Shown here piece after piece: positions 33,310 through 42,201 of a stretch of DNA of 64,000 nt (position 1 is the stretch's first letter; each line of letters starts with the position of its first letter). The stretch spans positions 62,001-126,000 of the forward strand of contig CAWCSS010000004.1 in assembly GCA_963798325.1 (NCBI GenBank), read 5' to 3'. Source of the stretch: Solirubrobacter sp963798325 (GTDB lineage Bacteria > Actinomycetota > Thermoleophilia > Solirubrobacterales > Solirubrobacteraceae). A program made the translations under genes and the position numbers. A model generated the notes under the pieces. That model was not told the origin of the DNA. It saw only the letters and a program-made list of their open reading frames with translations, and made no database searches.

Positions 33310-34851
33310 TTACGTGAGCCGACGGTTCAGCGCGGCGCGGTTGCCCGCCGCGTCGACCGCGCTGGCTGACATCACGACCCGTTCGAAGCGCCGGATCCGG
33401 CGCAGCGCGCGTTGCTGGGCTCGCGTGAGCCGCCAGGTGACCGTGCGGGAGCCCGCGTGGGAGAGCTCGACGGGCGCGAGGTCACCGAGATCGGCCTGGT
33501 CTTCGTCACCAGGCGCGAGCACGCTGACGTGCACCGCGCAGGCCTCGTTGCAGCGCACCCGCGCGCGGACCGTCGTCGAAGCGAGCGAGCCCAACCGCAC
33601 CACGATCCGCGGCGGCCGCCGATCGGCACGCTGCGCGACCTCGGGCGCTCCAGCGCCGCGCGCCACCGAGAGCGAGCCGTCGCGCTGGTTCTGCCAGGCG
33701 ACGAGCCGCTCGCCGGTGTCGGAGATCGCGGCCGCGACGTATTCGCCCGTGACGGCCGCGAGCGGCGACACCAGCCGCGGCGCGCCGAAGCGCGCACCGG
33801 GCGACGCGACGGCCGCGACGACACGCTCGTGGCAGGCGCCACCGCAGATGAAGCCGTAGCGCAGGTCGTCGTCCGCGCTGGCCTCGTTCCAGGTCACGAG
33901 CGCGTCGCCGCGGGTGCTGGTGACCGCCGCGAAGGTGTAGGCGTCCCAGGCCGACCCCACGCGCGCGAGCCGCTGCGCGGGGCCGAACGCGGCACCCGCA
34001 CCGGCACGCCGCACGTTCACCGACCGGCCTTCGCCGTAGACGACAACGGCACCGCCGTCGGCCAGTCCGGCCAGGGGCGTCCCGAGTGCCCAGGCGCCCG
34101 CGCCGGCGATCTGCTGCGGCGCGTCCCAGCCGCCGTCCGGCCGGCGCAGGACGGTCCGCACGTCGTTCTCGACGATCAGGACGCGGTCGCCGGCCAGCGC
34201 CAGGTTGCGAACCTCCACTCCGACGCCGGCGACGCGCACGGGCACGCCCGCCGGCAACTCGGCGAAGTACACGCCGGCACTGTCCTCGTAGGCCAGCGAA
34301 GGCGTCCCGTCGGCGCGCACCGCGACCGCGAGCGCCCGGGCGCCGTCCGCCTTGACGACGGTGACCGGCCCGAATGCGCCACCGGGCGGTCGCACGCTCA
34401 CCCACACATCGCGGTATCCGAGCGTGGCTTCGGTCTCGACCGTCCACGCCACAATGGCCGTCCCGTCCGGTCCGAGCGCCGCGGCGACGTTCTCGATCGA
34501 CGTCTCAGGCGCCGACGGCGCGGCGAACGCGGCACGCGCACCGGTCGCATCCACGGCGACGGCCTGCACCCGGTGCTCGGTCTCGCCGACGAGCAGCACA
34601 TCACCGCGCGCGTTGGCCGCCCATGGCGTGCCGGCATACGTGCGCAGCGTCGCCGGCAGCAAGGCGCGGTCCGGCGTCGCGCCGGACCACGTGAACCGCG
34701 TAGCCGTCTCGCCGTTGGTCAGGAGCGCGATCCCACCGCCGTCGACGCCGGTGGCCGCGTGCGGGGCCGCGTCGCGCGCGATCTCCCGAGCGGGTTCCCA
34801 GCCCGCGTTCGCGGTGCCGCAGAGGATCAGCAGGAGCGCGATGACGACCAT
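33310..34851 (-). CDS. Secreted beta-propeller-like protein with a C-terminal Ig-like domain
   Basis: 513-residue exported protein. The signal peptide MVVIALLLILCGTANA precedes GWEPAREI. The bulk consists of repeated short units of the type ALGPDGTAIVAWTVE, DGTPSLAYEDS and TRGDALVTWNEAS, a pattern seen in seven-bladed propeller-like surface proteins. One Cys pair is in FICGGACHE. The last 100 residues resemble the Ig-like ends of the other secreted proteins here (VMSASAVDAAGNRAALNR). ATG 34851 was chosen because it starts the signal peptide; the 40 upstream residues in frame are not signal-like. Function unknown. Confidence 0.78.
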   Translation of the reverse strand: MVVIALLLILCGTANAGWEPAREIARDAAPHAATGVDGGGIALLTNGETATRFTWSGATPDRALLPATLRTYAGTPWAANARGDVLLVGETEHRVQAVAVDATGARAAFAAPSAPETSIENVAAALGPDGTAIVAWTVETEATLGYRDVWVSVRPPGGAFGPVTVVKADGARALAVAVRADGTPSLAYEDSAGVYFAELPAGVPVRVAGVGVEVRNLALAGDRVLIVENDVRTVLRRPDGGWDAPQQIAGAGAWALGTPLAGLADGGAVVVYGEGRSVNVRRAGAGAAFGPAQRLARVGSAWDAYTFAAVTSTRGDALVTWNEASADDDLRYGFICGGACHERVVAAVASPGARFGAPRLVSPLAAVTGEYVAAAISDTGERLVAWQNQRDGSLSVARGAGAPEVAQRADRRPPRIVVRLGSLASTTVRARVRCNEACAVHVSVLAPGDEDQADLGDLAPVELSHAGSRTVTWRLTRAQQRALRRIRRFERVVMSASAVDAAGNRAALNRRLT

Positions 34852-34941
34852 GCCGCGAGCATGGCGTGTCCGGGCCGCGGGCGCGTCGGGCGTTCGCCCG
34901 ATGTGCGCGGCGTCCGGCGCCCTAGATTCTCTGGAAGCCCA

Positions 34942-34978
34942 CTGAAGAATTCGGATGGCGGTCACGACCATTCTTCAG
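34942..34978. repeat. Inverted repeat upstream of the secreted-protein gene
   Basis: CTGAAGAAT (34942-34950) and ATTCTTCAG (34970-34978) form perfect 9-bp arms around a 19-bp spacer. The flanks continue as an imperfect match (GAAGCCCAC against AGAAGTCCGC). Placed about 90 bp upstream of the ATG at 34851, it could be an operator. The 350-bp gap 34852-35201 also holds the small frame at 34986; otherwise nothing is seen. Confidence 0.45.
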
Positions 34979-34985
34979 CGGACTT

Positions 34986-35111
34986 CTAGCGGCAGAGCAG
35001 GGAAGCGCGCACGAGATCCCGCTGGCGGTCGTGCGCGGTGCGCTCGGGGCGCAGCGCGGTCGCGACGACCTGCGGAAGCTTCGGCTGGGGCTGCGTGTTC
35101 ATGTTGATCAT
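34986..35111 (-). CDS. Possible 41-residue small protein
   Basis: Short frame reading MINMNTQPQPKLPQVV and ending in DRQRDLVRASLLCR. It is preceded by TGAGCGG 4 bp before the ATG and lies in a lower-GC spot of the gap. The composition (Gln/Pro-rich head, Arg-rich amphipathic tail) looks like that of a small actinobacterial peptide, but there is no homologue I can name. It may be only chance. Confidence 0.3.
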   Translation of the reverse strand: MINMNTQPQPKLPQVVATALRPERTAHDRQRDLVRASLLCR

Positions 35112-35201
35112 GATCCGCTCAGCGTCGTTGCGGATACATGGCACTACCTGGTCTTCTGACGGGGGTTGGCCGCACGTACGAGGACGTGCGGCCCCCACCG
35201 T

Positions 35202-35924
35202 TCAGCGCACCGTCAGCGACGCGCGCTTGCGCGACGACGCGTTGCCCGCGACGTCGTAGGCGCGCAGCTCCACGCGGTAGCGGCCGGCCTTCAGGCGCGC
35301 GGTCTTGAAGGCGATCGTGCCCTTCCCGGTCGCCGCGTAGCGCTTGACGGTCTTGCGCCCCCGCTTGACGCGCACGTCGACGACGGACTCCTCGGAGACG
35401 CGGAAGCGCACGCGGGCGCGGTGACCCGAGCGCTTCGCCGACACCTTCGTCAGCCGCGGCTTCTTGGTGTCCAGCGAGACGGCCTCGAGCGGGCCGAGCG
35501 GCGGGCTGTCGTTGACGAACGCCTGCTCGCTCAACGGGATCACCCGCGGCGGCGCCGGCTGCGGCGGCGGCGCGTTGACGGCGCCCACCGTCACGGTCCC
35601 GTACATGGTCGTGGGGTGCACGGAGCAGAAGAACTTGTAGACGCCCGGCGCGTCGAACGTGAACGTCGCGTCGGGAGCCGGCACGCCCAGCGGCGACGAG
35701 AAGCTCGCCCACTTGGGATCGTTGACGTCGGAGCCCTGGTTGGCCACGTGATGGGCCTGGGCGGTGCCCGCGAAGGTCCAGGTCACGGTGTCGCCCACCG
35801 TCACCGCGACATCCGGCGTGTCCCAGGTCAGGGTGTCCATGCCGTGGATCGTCTTGGGCTCCGCCGCGGCGGGCGCGGCGGCCACCAGCGAGACGAGGAC
35901 GCCGAGCCACAGCGCGCGCCTCAT
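35202..35924 (-). CDS. Secreted cupredoxin (plastocyanin-like) with a C-terminal Ig-like domain
   Basis: 240-residue exported blue-copper protein. The signal peptide is residues 1-22 (ending APAAAE). The cupredoxin domain spans about 23-125; the type-1 copper ligands are His in QAHHVANQG and the C-terminal loop FFCSVHPTTM (Cys, His, Met). The remaining 110 residues are a basic beta domain with FRVSEESVVDVRV and AYDVAGNASS, like the one in the gene at 37414. The ATG overlaps the stop of the multicopper oxidase gene. Probably an electron carrier outside the membrane. Confidence 0.9.
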   Translation of the reverse strand: MRRALWLGVLVSLVAAAPAAAEPKTIHGMDTLTWDTPDVAVTVGDTVTWTFAGTAQAHHVANQGSDVNDPKWASFSSPLGVPAPDATFTFDAPGVYKFFCSVHPTTMYGTVTVGAVNAPPPQPAPPRVIPLSEQAFVNDSPPLGPLEAVSLDTKKPRLTKVSAKRSGHRARVRFRVSEESVVDVRVKRGRKTVKRYAATGKGTIAFKTARLKAGRYRVELRAYDVAGNASSRKRASLTVR

Positions 35925-37417
35925 TTCTCCACCTCCAGCTGCAGCATCATGGCCTTGTCGCCGTGCTCGAGCGAGTGGCAGTGGAAGACGTAGCGGCCGG
36001 TGTAGGGGATGAACCACGGCTGCACCGTCACCGTCTCGTTGGGCATCACGCCCACGGTGTCCTTCCACCCGCGCTCCCCCGGATGCACCACCCCCGAGGA
36101 ACGCTCGATGACCCGATAGAGCATCCCGTGCAGGTGCATCGGGTGCACGCGATTGGAGGAGTTGTGCCATTGCCAGAGCTCGCTCGTCCCGAGCCGCGGG
36201 CGCACGTCGACGCGGCTGGGGTCGAAGCCCTTGCCGTTGATCTGCCATTGCACGCCGGTCGCGCCGGTGAACAGCGACAGGTCCCAGCGGTGCTGGGCGT
36301 TCGGCTCGGGCAGCTTCTCCATCGTGCGCATGCGCCCGGTCGGCACCCGAGCCTCTTCGACGCCGCCGCCCGAGACCACGTCGAAGCGCATGACGGGAGC
36401 GGTCGTCCCCGCGTCGGAGGCGACGTTCTTGAGGATGATCTCCGAGCCGGGCTTGAAGCGCCGGAAGTCGATCAGGACCTCGATGCGCTCGGCCGGGTGC
36501 AGCGGGAACGACGTCCGCGAGACCGCCTCGGGGAGCAGGCCGCCGTCGGAGCCGATCTGCAGCATCGAACGGCCGTTGCCCAGTTGCAGCTCGAACGAGC
36601 GCGCGTTGGCCCCGTTGAGGAAGCGGAAGCGGTACAGGCGGCGCTTGACGGCCATGCGCGGCGACACCGCGCCGTTGACCAGCAGCGTGTCCCCGCGGAA
36701 GCCGAGATCCACGTTCTCCACGTAGCGGAACGAGCCGTCCTTGTTGAAGGAGTGGTCGGCCAGCACGATCGGGACGTCGAACTCGCCCTGCGGCAGCTCC
36801 AGCTCGGCCTCGCGCTCGTCGGCGAGCACGTAGGTCCCGACGAGCCCGTAATAGAGCGTGTGCGCGGTGCGGCCGTGCGCGTGGTCGTGGTACCAGAGGT
36901 ACGCCGCGTCCTGGTCGTTCGGGTACGTGTAGTTGAACGTCGCGCCCGGGGCGATCAGGTCCATCGGATGCCCGTCGCTTGAGGCCGGCACGTACCCGCC
37001 GTGCAGGTGGACGTTGGAGTCGAAGGTCAGGCGGTTGGTCTGGCGCACGATCGTCGGACGCCCCTTGACCGCGCGGATCGTCGGCCCCGGGTACACGCCT
37101 TCATAGCCGTAGATCGGCGTCTGGAAGCCCGGCAGGATCTCGGCGAGCCCCTCTTTGATGTCGACCTCGTAGAGGTCCACGCCCTGGCGCGTGGAGACGG
37201 GATCGAGCGTCGGCGCGATCGGCAGGTCGCGCTGGAACGGCGTGAACGCCGACTTCGCCTGCGAGCGCCGGGCCGCCGAGGTGACGACCTTGGGGCCCTT
37301 CAGCGAGGCGGTCGTCCCGAACGTGCACAGCAGCGCCACGGAGCTGAAGCCGTTGCGCATGAAGTCACGCCGCGACCACGCGTCGTAGGGCACCGGCTTC
37401 GACGGCCGGGCGATCAT
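35921..37417 (-). CDS. Tat-exported multicopper oxidase
   Basis: 498-residue laccase-type oxidase, middle gene of a coupled trio. The N-terminus has a twin-arginine motif (SRRDFMRNGFSSVALL) and should be exported folded. All four copper motifs are present: HLHGG, WYHDHAHG, HPMHLHG and HCHSLEHGDKAMM; the last holds the type-1 ligands including Met. It oxidises a substrate or electron carrier at the type-1 site and reduces O2 to water at the trinuclear site. Between two cupredoxin genes, a carrier protein is a natural electron donor, though this is inference. A copper-detoxifying role of the CueO kind is an alternative; no Met-rich insert is seen. Confidence 0.93.
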   Translation of the reverse strand: MIARPSKPVPYDAWSRRDFMRNGFSSVALLCTFGTTASLKGPKVVTSAARRSQAKSAFTPFQRDLPIAPTLDPVSTRQGVDLYEVDIKEGLAEILPGFQTPIYGYEGVYPGPTIRAVKGRPTIVRQTNRLTFDSNVHLHGGYVPASSDGHPMDLIAPGATFNYTYPNDQDAAYLWYHDHAHGRTAHTLYYGLVGTYVLADEREAELELPQGEFDVPIVLADHSFNKDGSFRYVENVDLGFRGDTLLVNGAVSPRMAVKRRLYRFRFLNGANARSFELQLGNGRSMLQIGSDGGLLPEAVSRTSFPLHPAERIEVLIDFRRFKPGSEIILKNVASDAGTTAPVMRFDVVSGGGVEEARVPTGRMRTMEKLPEPNAQHRWDLSLFTGATGVQWQINGKGFDPSRVDVRPRLGTSELWQWHNSSNRVHPMHLHGMLYRVIERSSGVVHPGERGWKDTVGVMPNETVTVQPWFIPYTGRYVFHCHSLEHGDKAMMLQLEVEK

Positions 37418-38268
37418 CGCTTGACCTTCACGGTCTTGCGCTGCAGCTTGGACGTGTTGCCGGCCGCGTCTCGTGCCGCGATGTACACCCGGTAGGTCGC
37501 CCGCTTCATGCGGCGCACCGTGACCGAGCGCGATCCCGTCCGGGCGGCGCGGCGGATCGTGGCGACCGTCTTCTTGCCGTGCTTGACGCGGATGGTGACC
37601 GAAGCGGGCTCCGAGAGCCGGAAGGAGATCTTCGTGCCGGACCTGATCGCCCTGAGCTTGAACCTCGTCACCGACGGGGCCCGCTTGTCGACGAGGGCGA
37701 CGCCGCGCGGGGCGGGCGTCACCAGCGCGGCCGAACCCGACGCGACGGGCGCCGGGGTGGCGCTGACGGTCGGCTGCGGGCTCGCGGTCTGGGTCGCCGT
37801 CGCTGTCGCGGTGGCGGTGGGCGTCGCGGTCGCCGTCGGCGTCGCGGAGGGCGTGGCCGTCGGTGTGACGGCCGCCCCGGTGACGGTGACCGTGCCCTTC
37901 ATCGTCGCCGGGTGCGCCTGGCACAGGAAGGTGTACGTGCCCGGCTGGGTGAAGGTGTAGGAGAACTGCCCGCTGGTCACGAACTGGGAGGCCGTCGCCG
38001 TCCAGTTGGGATCCTCGGGCGGCCCGGTCTCGCCCTTGACGTTGTGCGCCGCGGTCGAGCCGTCGAAGTTCCAGGTGACGGACTCACCGGTCTTGACCGA
38101 CACGTCCGGCGGCGACCACGTGTTGGACGTCGTTGTCTTGATTTCCGCCGGCGCCGCGGCGCGCTGCTGCTCGGCTGCGCCGGCAACGCCGACGTATCCG
38201 ACCAACGCGCCCACAGCCAGCAGACACATCGCGGCGCGCACTCGTCCGCCGCCTCTTCGCTGAACCAT
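37414..38268 (-). CDS. Secreted cupredoxin with Thr/Ala/Pro linker and C-terminal Ig-like domain
   Basis: 284-residue exported blue-copper protein, first gene of the trio. Signal peptide residues 1-34 (VGYVGVAGAAEQ). Cupredoxin domain about 43-135 with ligands His in STAAHNVKG and TFLCQAHPATM. A 50-residue Thr/Ala/Pro linker (ATPTATPT units) leads to a basic beta domain with FRLSEPASVTIRVKHGKKT and AARDAAGNTSK. The ATG at 38268 is preceded by GGGGGAG at ideal spacing, so it is preferred over the GTG 15 bases upstream. Its TGA overlaps the oxidase ATG. Confidence 0.9.
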   Translation of the reverse strand: MVQRRGGGRVRAAMCLLAVGALVGYVGVAGAAEQQRAAAPAEIKTTTSNTWSPPDVSVKTGESVTWNFDGSTAAHNVKGETGPPEDPNWTATASQFVTSGQFSYTFTQPGTYTFLCQAHPATMKGTVTVTGAAVTPTATPSATPTATATPTATATATATQTASPQPTVSATPAPVASGSAALVTPAPRGVALVDKRAPSVTRFKLRAIRSGTKISFRLSEPASVTIRVKHGKKTVATIRRAARTGSRSVTVRRMKRATYRVYIAARDAAGNTSKLQRKTVKVKR

Positions 38269-38335
38269 GATCTCCCCCAACACCGAGTCCCCCTGAAACT
38301 ACCGGCCACCTGGCACTTCGGTCTATCAGGTAACC

Positions 38336-38353
38336 AAAGGTGCCGCCTTTTTT
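38336..38353 (+). other. AAAGG/CCTTT hairpin with T-run in the divergent promoter region
   Basis: A 5-bp stem with TGCCG loop, followed by TTTTTT, in the 149-bp spacer between the cupredoxin operon and the giant secreted protein gene. It looks like a weak intrinsic terminator or attenuator reading rightward; TGGTAGCTT about 20 bp further may hold a -10 box. Confidence 0.35.
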
Positions 38354-38417
38354 CCAGTCGAGTGGTAGCTTACGCCAAGTTGTTGGTGAATGCCGCAGGG
38401 GGAGAAACGGAGGGCGG

Positions 38418-41400
38418 ATGCGATCCGTGAGGGTCTTTGTAGCGTTGAGCGTCGTATTGCTGGGCGCGGTCGGTGGGACGGCGAACAGCGCACCAATGCG
38501 CGAATCGGCCGCGTTGGACGTGAACTCGTGCGGTCTCGACGAGTTCACCGGCACGTCGTTGGACACGGCGCGCTGGAATCAGGTGCTCCGCCCTAATGCC
38601 TCGGGTTTGACCGTCGCGGACGGTCAGCTGAAGCTCCAGGCGCTGACCGGCGACGAGTACGGGAACCGGGACACGGCCCAGAACGTCGTCCTTCAGGACC
38701 TACCAAGTGGTGCGTGGACGGCCACTACTCAGCTGGACTCCAAAGCCTTCACCCGCGAGGGCCAGCAGGCCGGCTTCATCGTGCGTAAGGACGACAAGAC
38801 TTTCAGCAAGTTCGTCGTCATAAATAAGGGCACGCAGGGCCGCTGGTTCGAGCACATCTTCACCAACGACCAGCAGCCACGTCTCGAGATCGGGACGGAC
38901 ACCACGGCGCCGCTGAACGACTCGTTCCCAGCGCTGGTGTATATCCGCGTCGTCTCGGACGGAAACACGATTCGCGGCGAGTACTCCGGTGACGGCAGCA
39001 GCTGGACGCCGATCGGGCGCCCGGCGCAGATCGGCGCCGCCGGACAGATCGGGGTCTACGCCGCCGACAACTCCCAGGACGGCCCCGAGGTCCCGTTCGA
39101 GTTCGTCGCGCTGAACGCCCAGAGCGACGAGTTCGCGGGCTCGACGCTCGAGAAGTGCCGCTGGAGCACGATCGTGCGCGAGGACGCCACCGCCTACCGG
39201 GTCCAGAACGGCGCCCTCGAGCTCGACACCACCGCCGGCGAGGTGGGGGACACGGCCAAGAACCTGATCGGCCAGCCCGTCCCGGCCGGCGCGTGGGAGG
39301 CCGAGACGAAGATCGACCTGACCACCACCGCCGAGGGCCAGCAGGCCGGCACGCTCCTCTACAAGGACGAGGACAACTTCTACAAGACCGTCCTCGTCGA
39401 CAAGGGCGCCACGAGCCAGATCGAGTCCGTGCGCGTCAAGGACGGCGCCTACCAGCTCGACGCGCCGTTCAAGGTCGACGTCCCGAAGACGCTCACGAGC
39501 TTCTACCTGCGGATGCGCTCCAACGGCACCTCCGGCCAGGCCGCCTATTCGGCCAACGGGACCGACTGGACCGACGTGGGCAAGGCGCGTGACATCTCCG
39601 ATGTCGTGTCGGGCAGCACGCTCGGCCCGCTGGCCCTGCGCGGCGGCGCCGCCGATCCGGTCACCGCCAAGTTCGACTACTTCCGCATGCGGACGTCGCC
39701 CGTGGCGGCCTGCACCCCCGCGGGCACCGTCGAGACCGGCTTCACGCGCCTGTGGAACGGCATCGACCTCTCACAGACCAGGCAGGCCGGCCCGGGCAGC
39801 TTCACCGTCGTCGACGACGGCGCCGAGGGCTGCCGGCTCGAGAGCCAGGGCGGCCTCGGGCTGCTGTGGTTCAACACCAAGACCTACGACAACTTCGTCC
39901 TGCGCACGCAGTTCAAGACGTCCAAGGACACCGACAACTCCGGCATCTTCGTCCGCTTCCCGGATCCGGGCACCGACCCGAACGTCGCGATCGCCCAGGG
40001 TCATGAGATCCAGATCCGCGAGGGCGTGGCCGGCGACGGCGAGGACCAGAAGACCGGCTCGGTCTACAACTTCAAGCGCGAGACCGCGCGCGCGGCCAAG
40101 CCCGCTGGGCAGTGGAACGACTACGAGATCCGCTACGAGGCGGGCAAGTACACGATCACGCTCAACGGCACCACGGTCAACGAGTGGACCAACGACCTCA
40201 AGCAGGCCAAGTCGGCGGGCTACATCGGCCTGCAGAACCACTCGACCAACGACACGGTCTCGTTCCGCAATCTGCGCATCCAGGAGCTCGCGGCGGCGCA
40301 GACGAACCTCTTCACCACGATCGGCATCACGCGCTCGGACACGCGCGCGAACAGCCAGATCTACGGCAACCCGACGCCGTACTCGCTGCCGGCGGAGGAG
40401 ATGCCGCCGTCAGGCACGGTCGGCGCCGCGCCGGTGGACACCGCCGACGACGTGAAGCTGCGCATGCCCGACACGAGCGGTACCAAGCCGAACCTGGCGG
40501 CGTTCCGCGGCCAGACGCTGACGCTGCGCGACGTCGACCAGAAGGCGTACACGAAGCTGCACTTCTTCGGCACGACGTCCGACGGCGGCCCGGCCGGCGG
40601 CGACTTCATCCTCAAGTACGCCGACGGCACGACCGCCACGATCGCGCAGGTCCGCTTCCCGGACTGGTGCGGGCAGGGCAACGCGTCGGCGCACTTCGCC
40701 ATCGGCCCGCTCACGCAGCGCTACCGGACCACGGGAAGCGATGGCGCCCGCTGCGGCATCTATCACTTCCCGGCTGATAACCCGCAGCCGACCAAGACGC
40801 TCGTCTCGGTCACGCTGCCGTCGACGACGACGCCGGGCAACTCGCCGATCCAGGCGTACCTGATGGCGCTCACGCTGGAGGACGCCAACGGCCTGTACAC
40901 GCTGCCGGACCTCTCGGGCCAGGTCGCCTTCCCGGACGATCAGGCGGCGCCGACGACGACCGGCTCGGTGGCCCCGGCGACGCCCGACGGCTCCGACGGC
41001 TGGTTCAAGACCGCGCCGCGGATCACGCTCAGCGCCACCGACACCGGCGGCTCGGGCGTGGAGCAGATGTTCTACAAGGTCGACGACGGCACGCCGCAGA
41101 ACTACAACGGCCCGTTCGACTTCACCCAGGAGGGCGAGCACACGCTCTTCTTCCAGTCGATCGACGCCGCCGGCAACGCGGAGACGTTCAAGTCGATCAC
41201 GCTCAAGGTCGACCCGAACGCGCCGGAGACGACCACGCGCGTCACGCCGGGCGAACCGCTGGGCGACGGCGGCTGGTACGACAGCGCGGTCAAGCGTGAA
41301 GCTCAACGCCGGCGACGGTGCCGGCTCGGGCGTCACGGCCACGGAGTACCGGATGGACGGCGCCGCGGGCTGGACGACCTACGACGGCACGGCGATCCCG

Positions 41401-42184
41401 GTCGCGGCGGCCGGTGCGCACACGCTCGAGTACCGCTCGACGGACACCGCGGGCAACGCGGAGGCGACCAAGACGCTCGCGCTGAAGGTCGACGCCACCG
41501 CGCCGACGACGAGCGCGCTGGTCAACGGCGCCGCGCCCACCACGGCCTATCCGGGCCCGGTCCGGATCGCGCTCACGCGCACCGACGCCGACGGCTCCGG
41601 GGCGGTGATGACCGAGTACCGCGTCGACGGCGGCGCGTGGATCACCTACGACACGGCGGGCGCGTTCGACGTGTCCAGCGTCGGCGGGCACCGCGTCGAC
41701 TTCCGCTCGACCGATCTCGCCGGCAACATCGAGAACTACAGGACGCTGCTCTTCAGCGTCGCCGCGCCGGCGGTCGTGGTCGGCTCGCCGCCCGCACCGG
41801 TGACCATCGCCCCGGCGCCCAAGCCGAAGCCCTTCGCCTCGATCGAGGAGCTCTCGAGCCGCAACAAGACCGTCACGCGGCTGCGGACCGGCCGGACGAT
41901 CGTGCGGATCGCCTGCCAGGGCGTCGACCGCGGGACGATGAGCATGAAGGTCTCACAGGGCCACCGCCAGGCGCCTGAAGCTCAAGAGCACCACGCTCGC
42001 GAAGGGCTCCATCCGTTGCGGAGACGAGGGCCGCAACACGCTTGTGATCAAACCGAGCTCGAAGGTCCGGCGGGCGCTGCGCAAGAGCAGACGCTCGTTC
42101 ACCGCGACGCTCTCGCTGCGCCTGACGGGCGCCGACGGCGCCGCCACCGACAGGCTGACCGTGACATTCAGGGGGAAGTCGTGA
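38418..42184 (+). CDS. Giant secreted sugar-active protein with DUF1349-like, 3-ketoglycoside hydrolase-like and Ig-like domains (two frame breaks)
   Basis: Exported protein; ATG 38418 follows GGAGGGCGG and starts a signal peptide (VFVALSVVLLGAVGG). Two tandem beta-sandwich DUF1349-like domains (about 36-233 and 234-428) precede a DUF1080/3-keto-disaccharide hydrolase-type domain (432-627: FTRLWNGIDL, NSGIFVRFPDPG, GYIGLQNHS). A further beta domain (630-825), three Ig-like repeats (YRMDG...YRSTDTAGN) and a basic C-terminal domain follow. One extra base at 41295 and one extra near 41958-41960 break the frame. Removing both gives exactly 1255 codons and restores the ending LRLTGADG...FRGKS, which parallels the next gene. 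Likely acts on extracellular glycans; the two genes form one operon. Confidence 0.85.
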
Positions 42185-42201
42185 AGTCCAGGGGGAGGAA
42201 C

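Noticed and set aside
37760..37870. GTCGCGGTGG-like tandem repeats
   Set aside because: They encode the Thr/Ala/Pro linker of the cupredoxin at 37414-38268; a coding low-complexity tract.
38284..38417. Possible c-di-GMP or other riboswitch in the divergent spacer before the giant secreted protein
   Set aside because: The GGTAACC and hairpin pieces do not fit the conserved core of any riboswitch I know, and the spacer is only 149 bp shared by two promoters.
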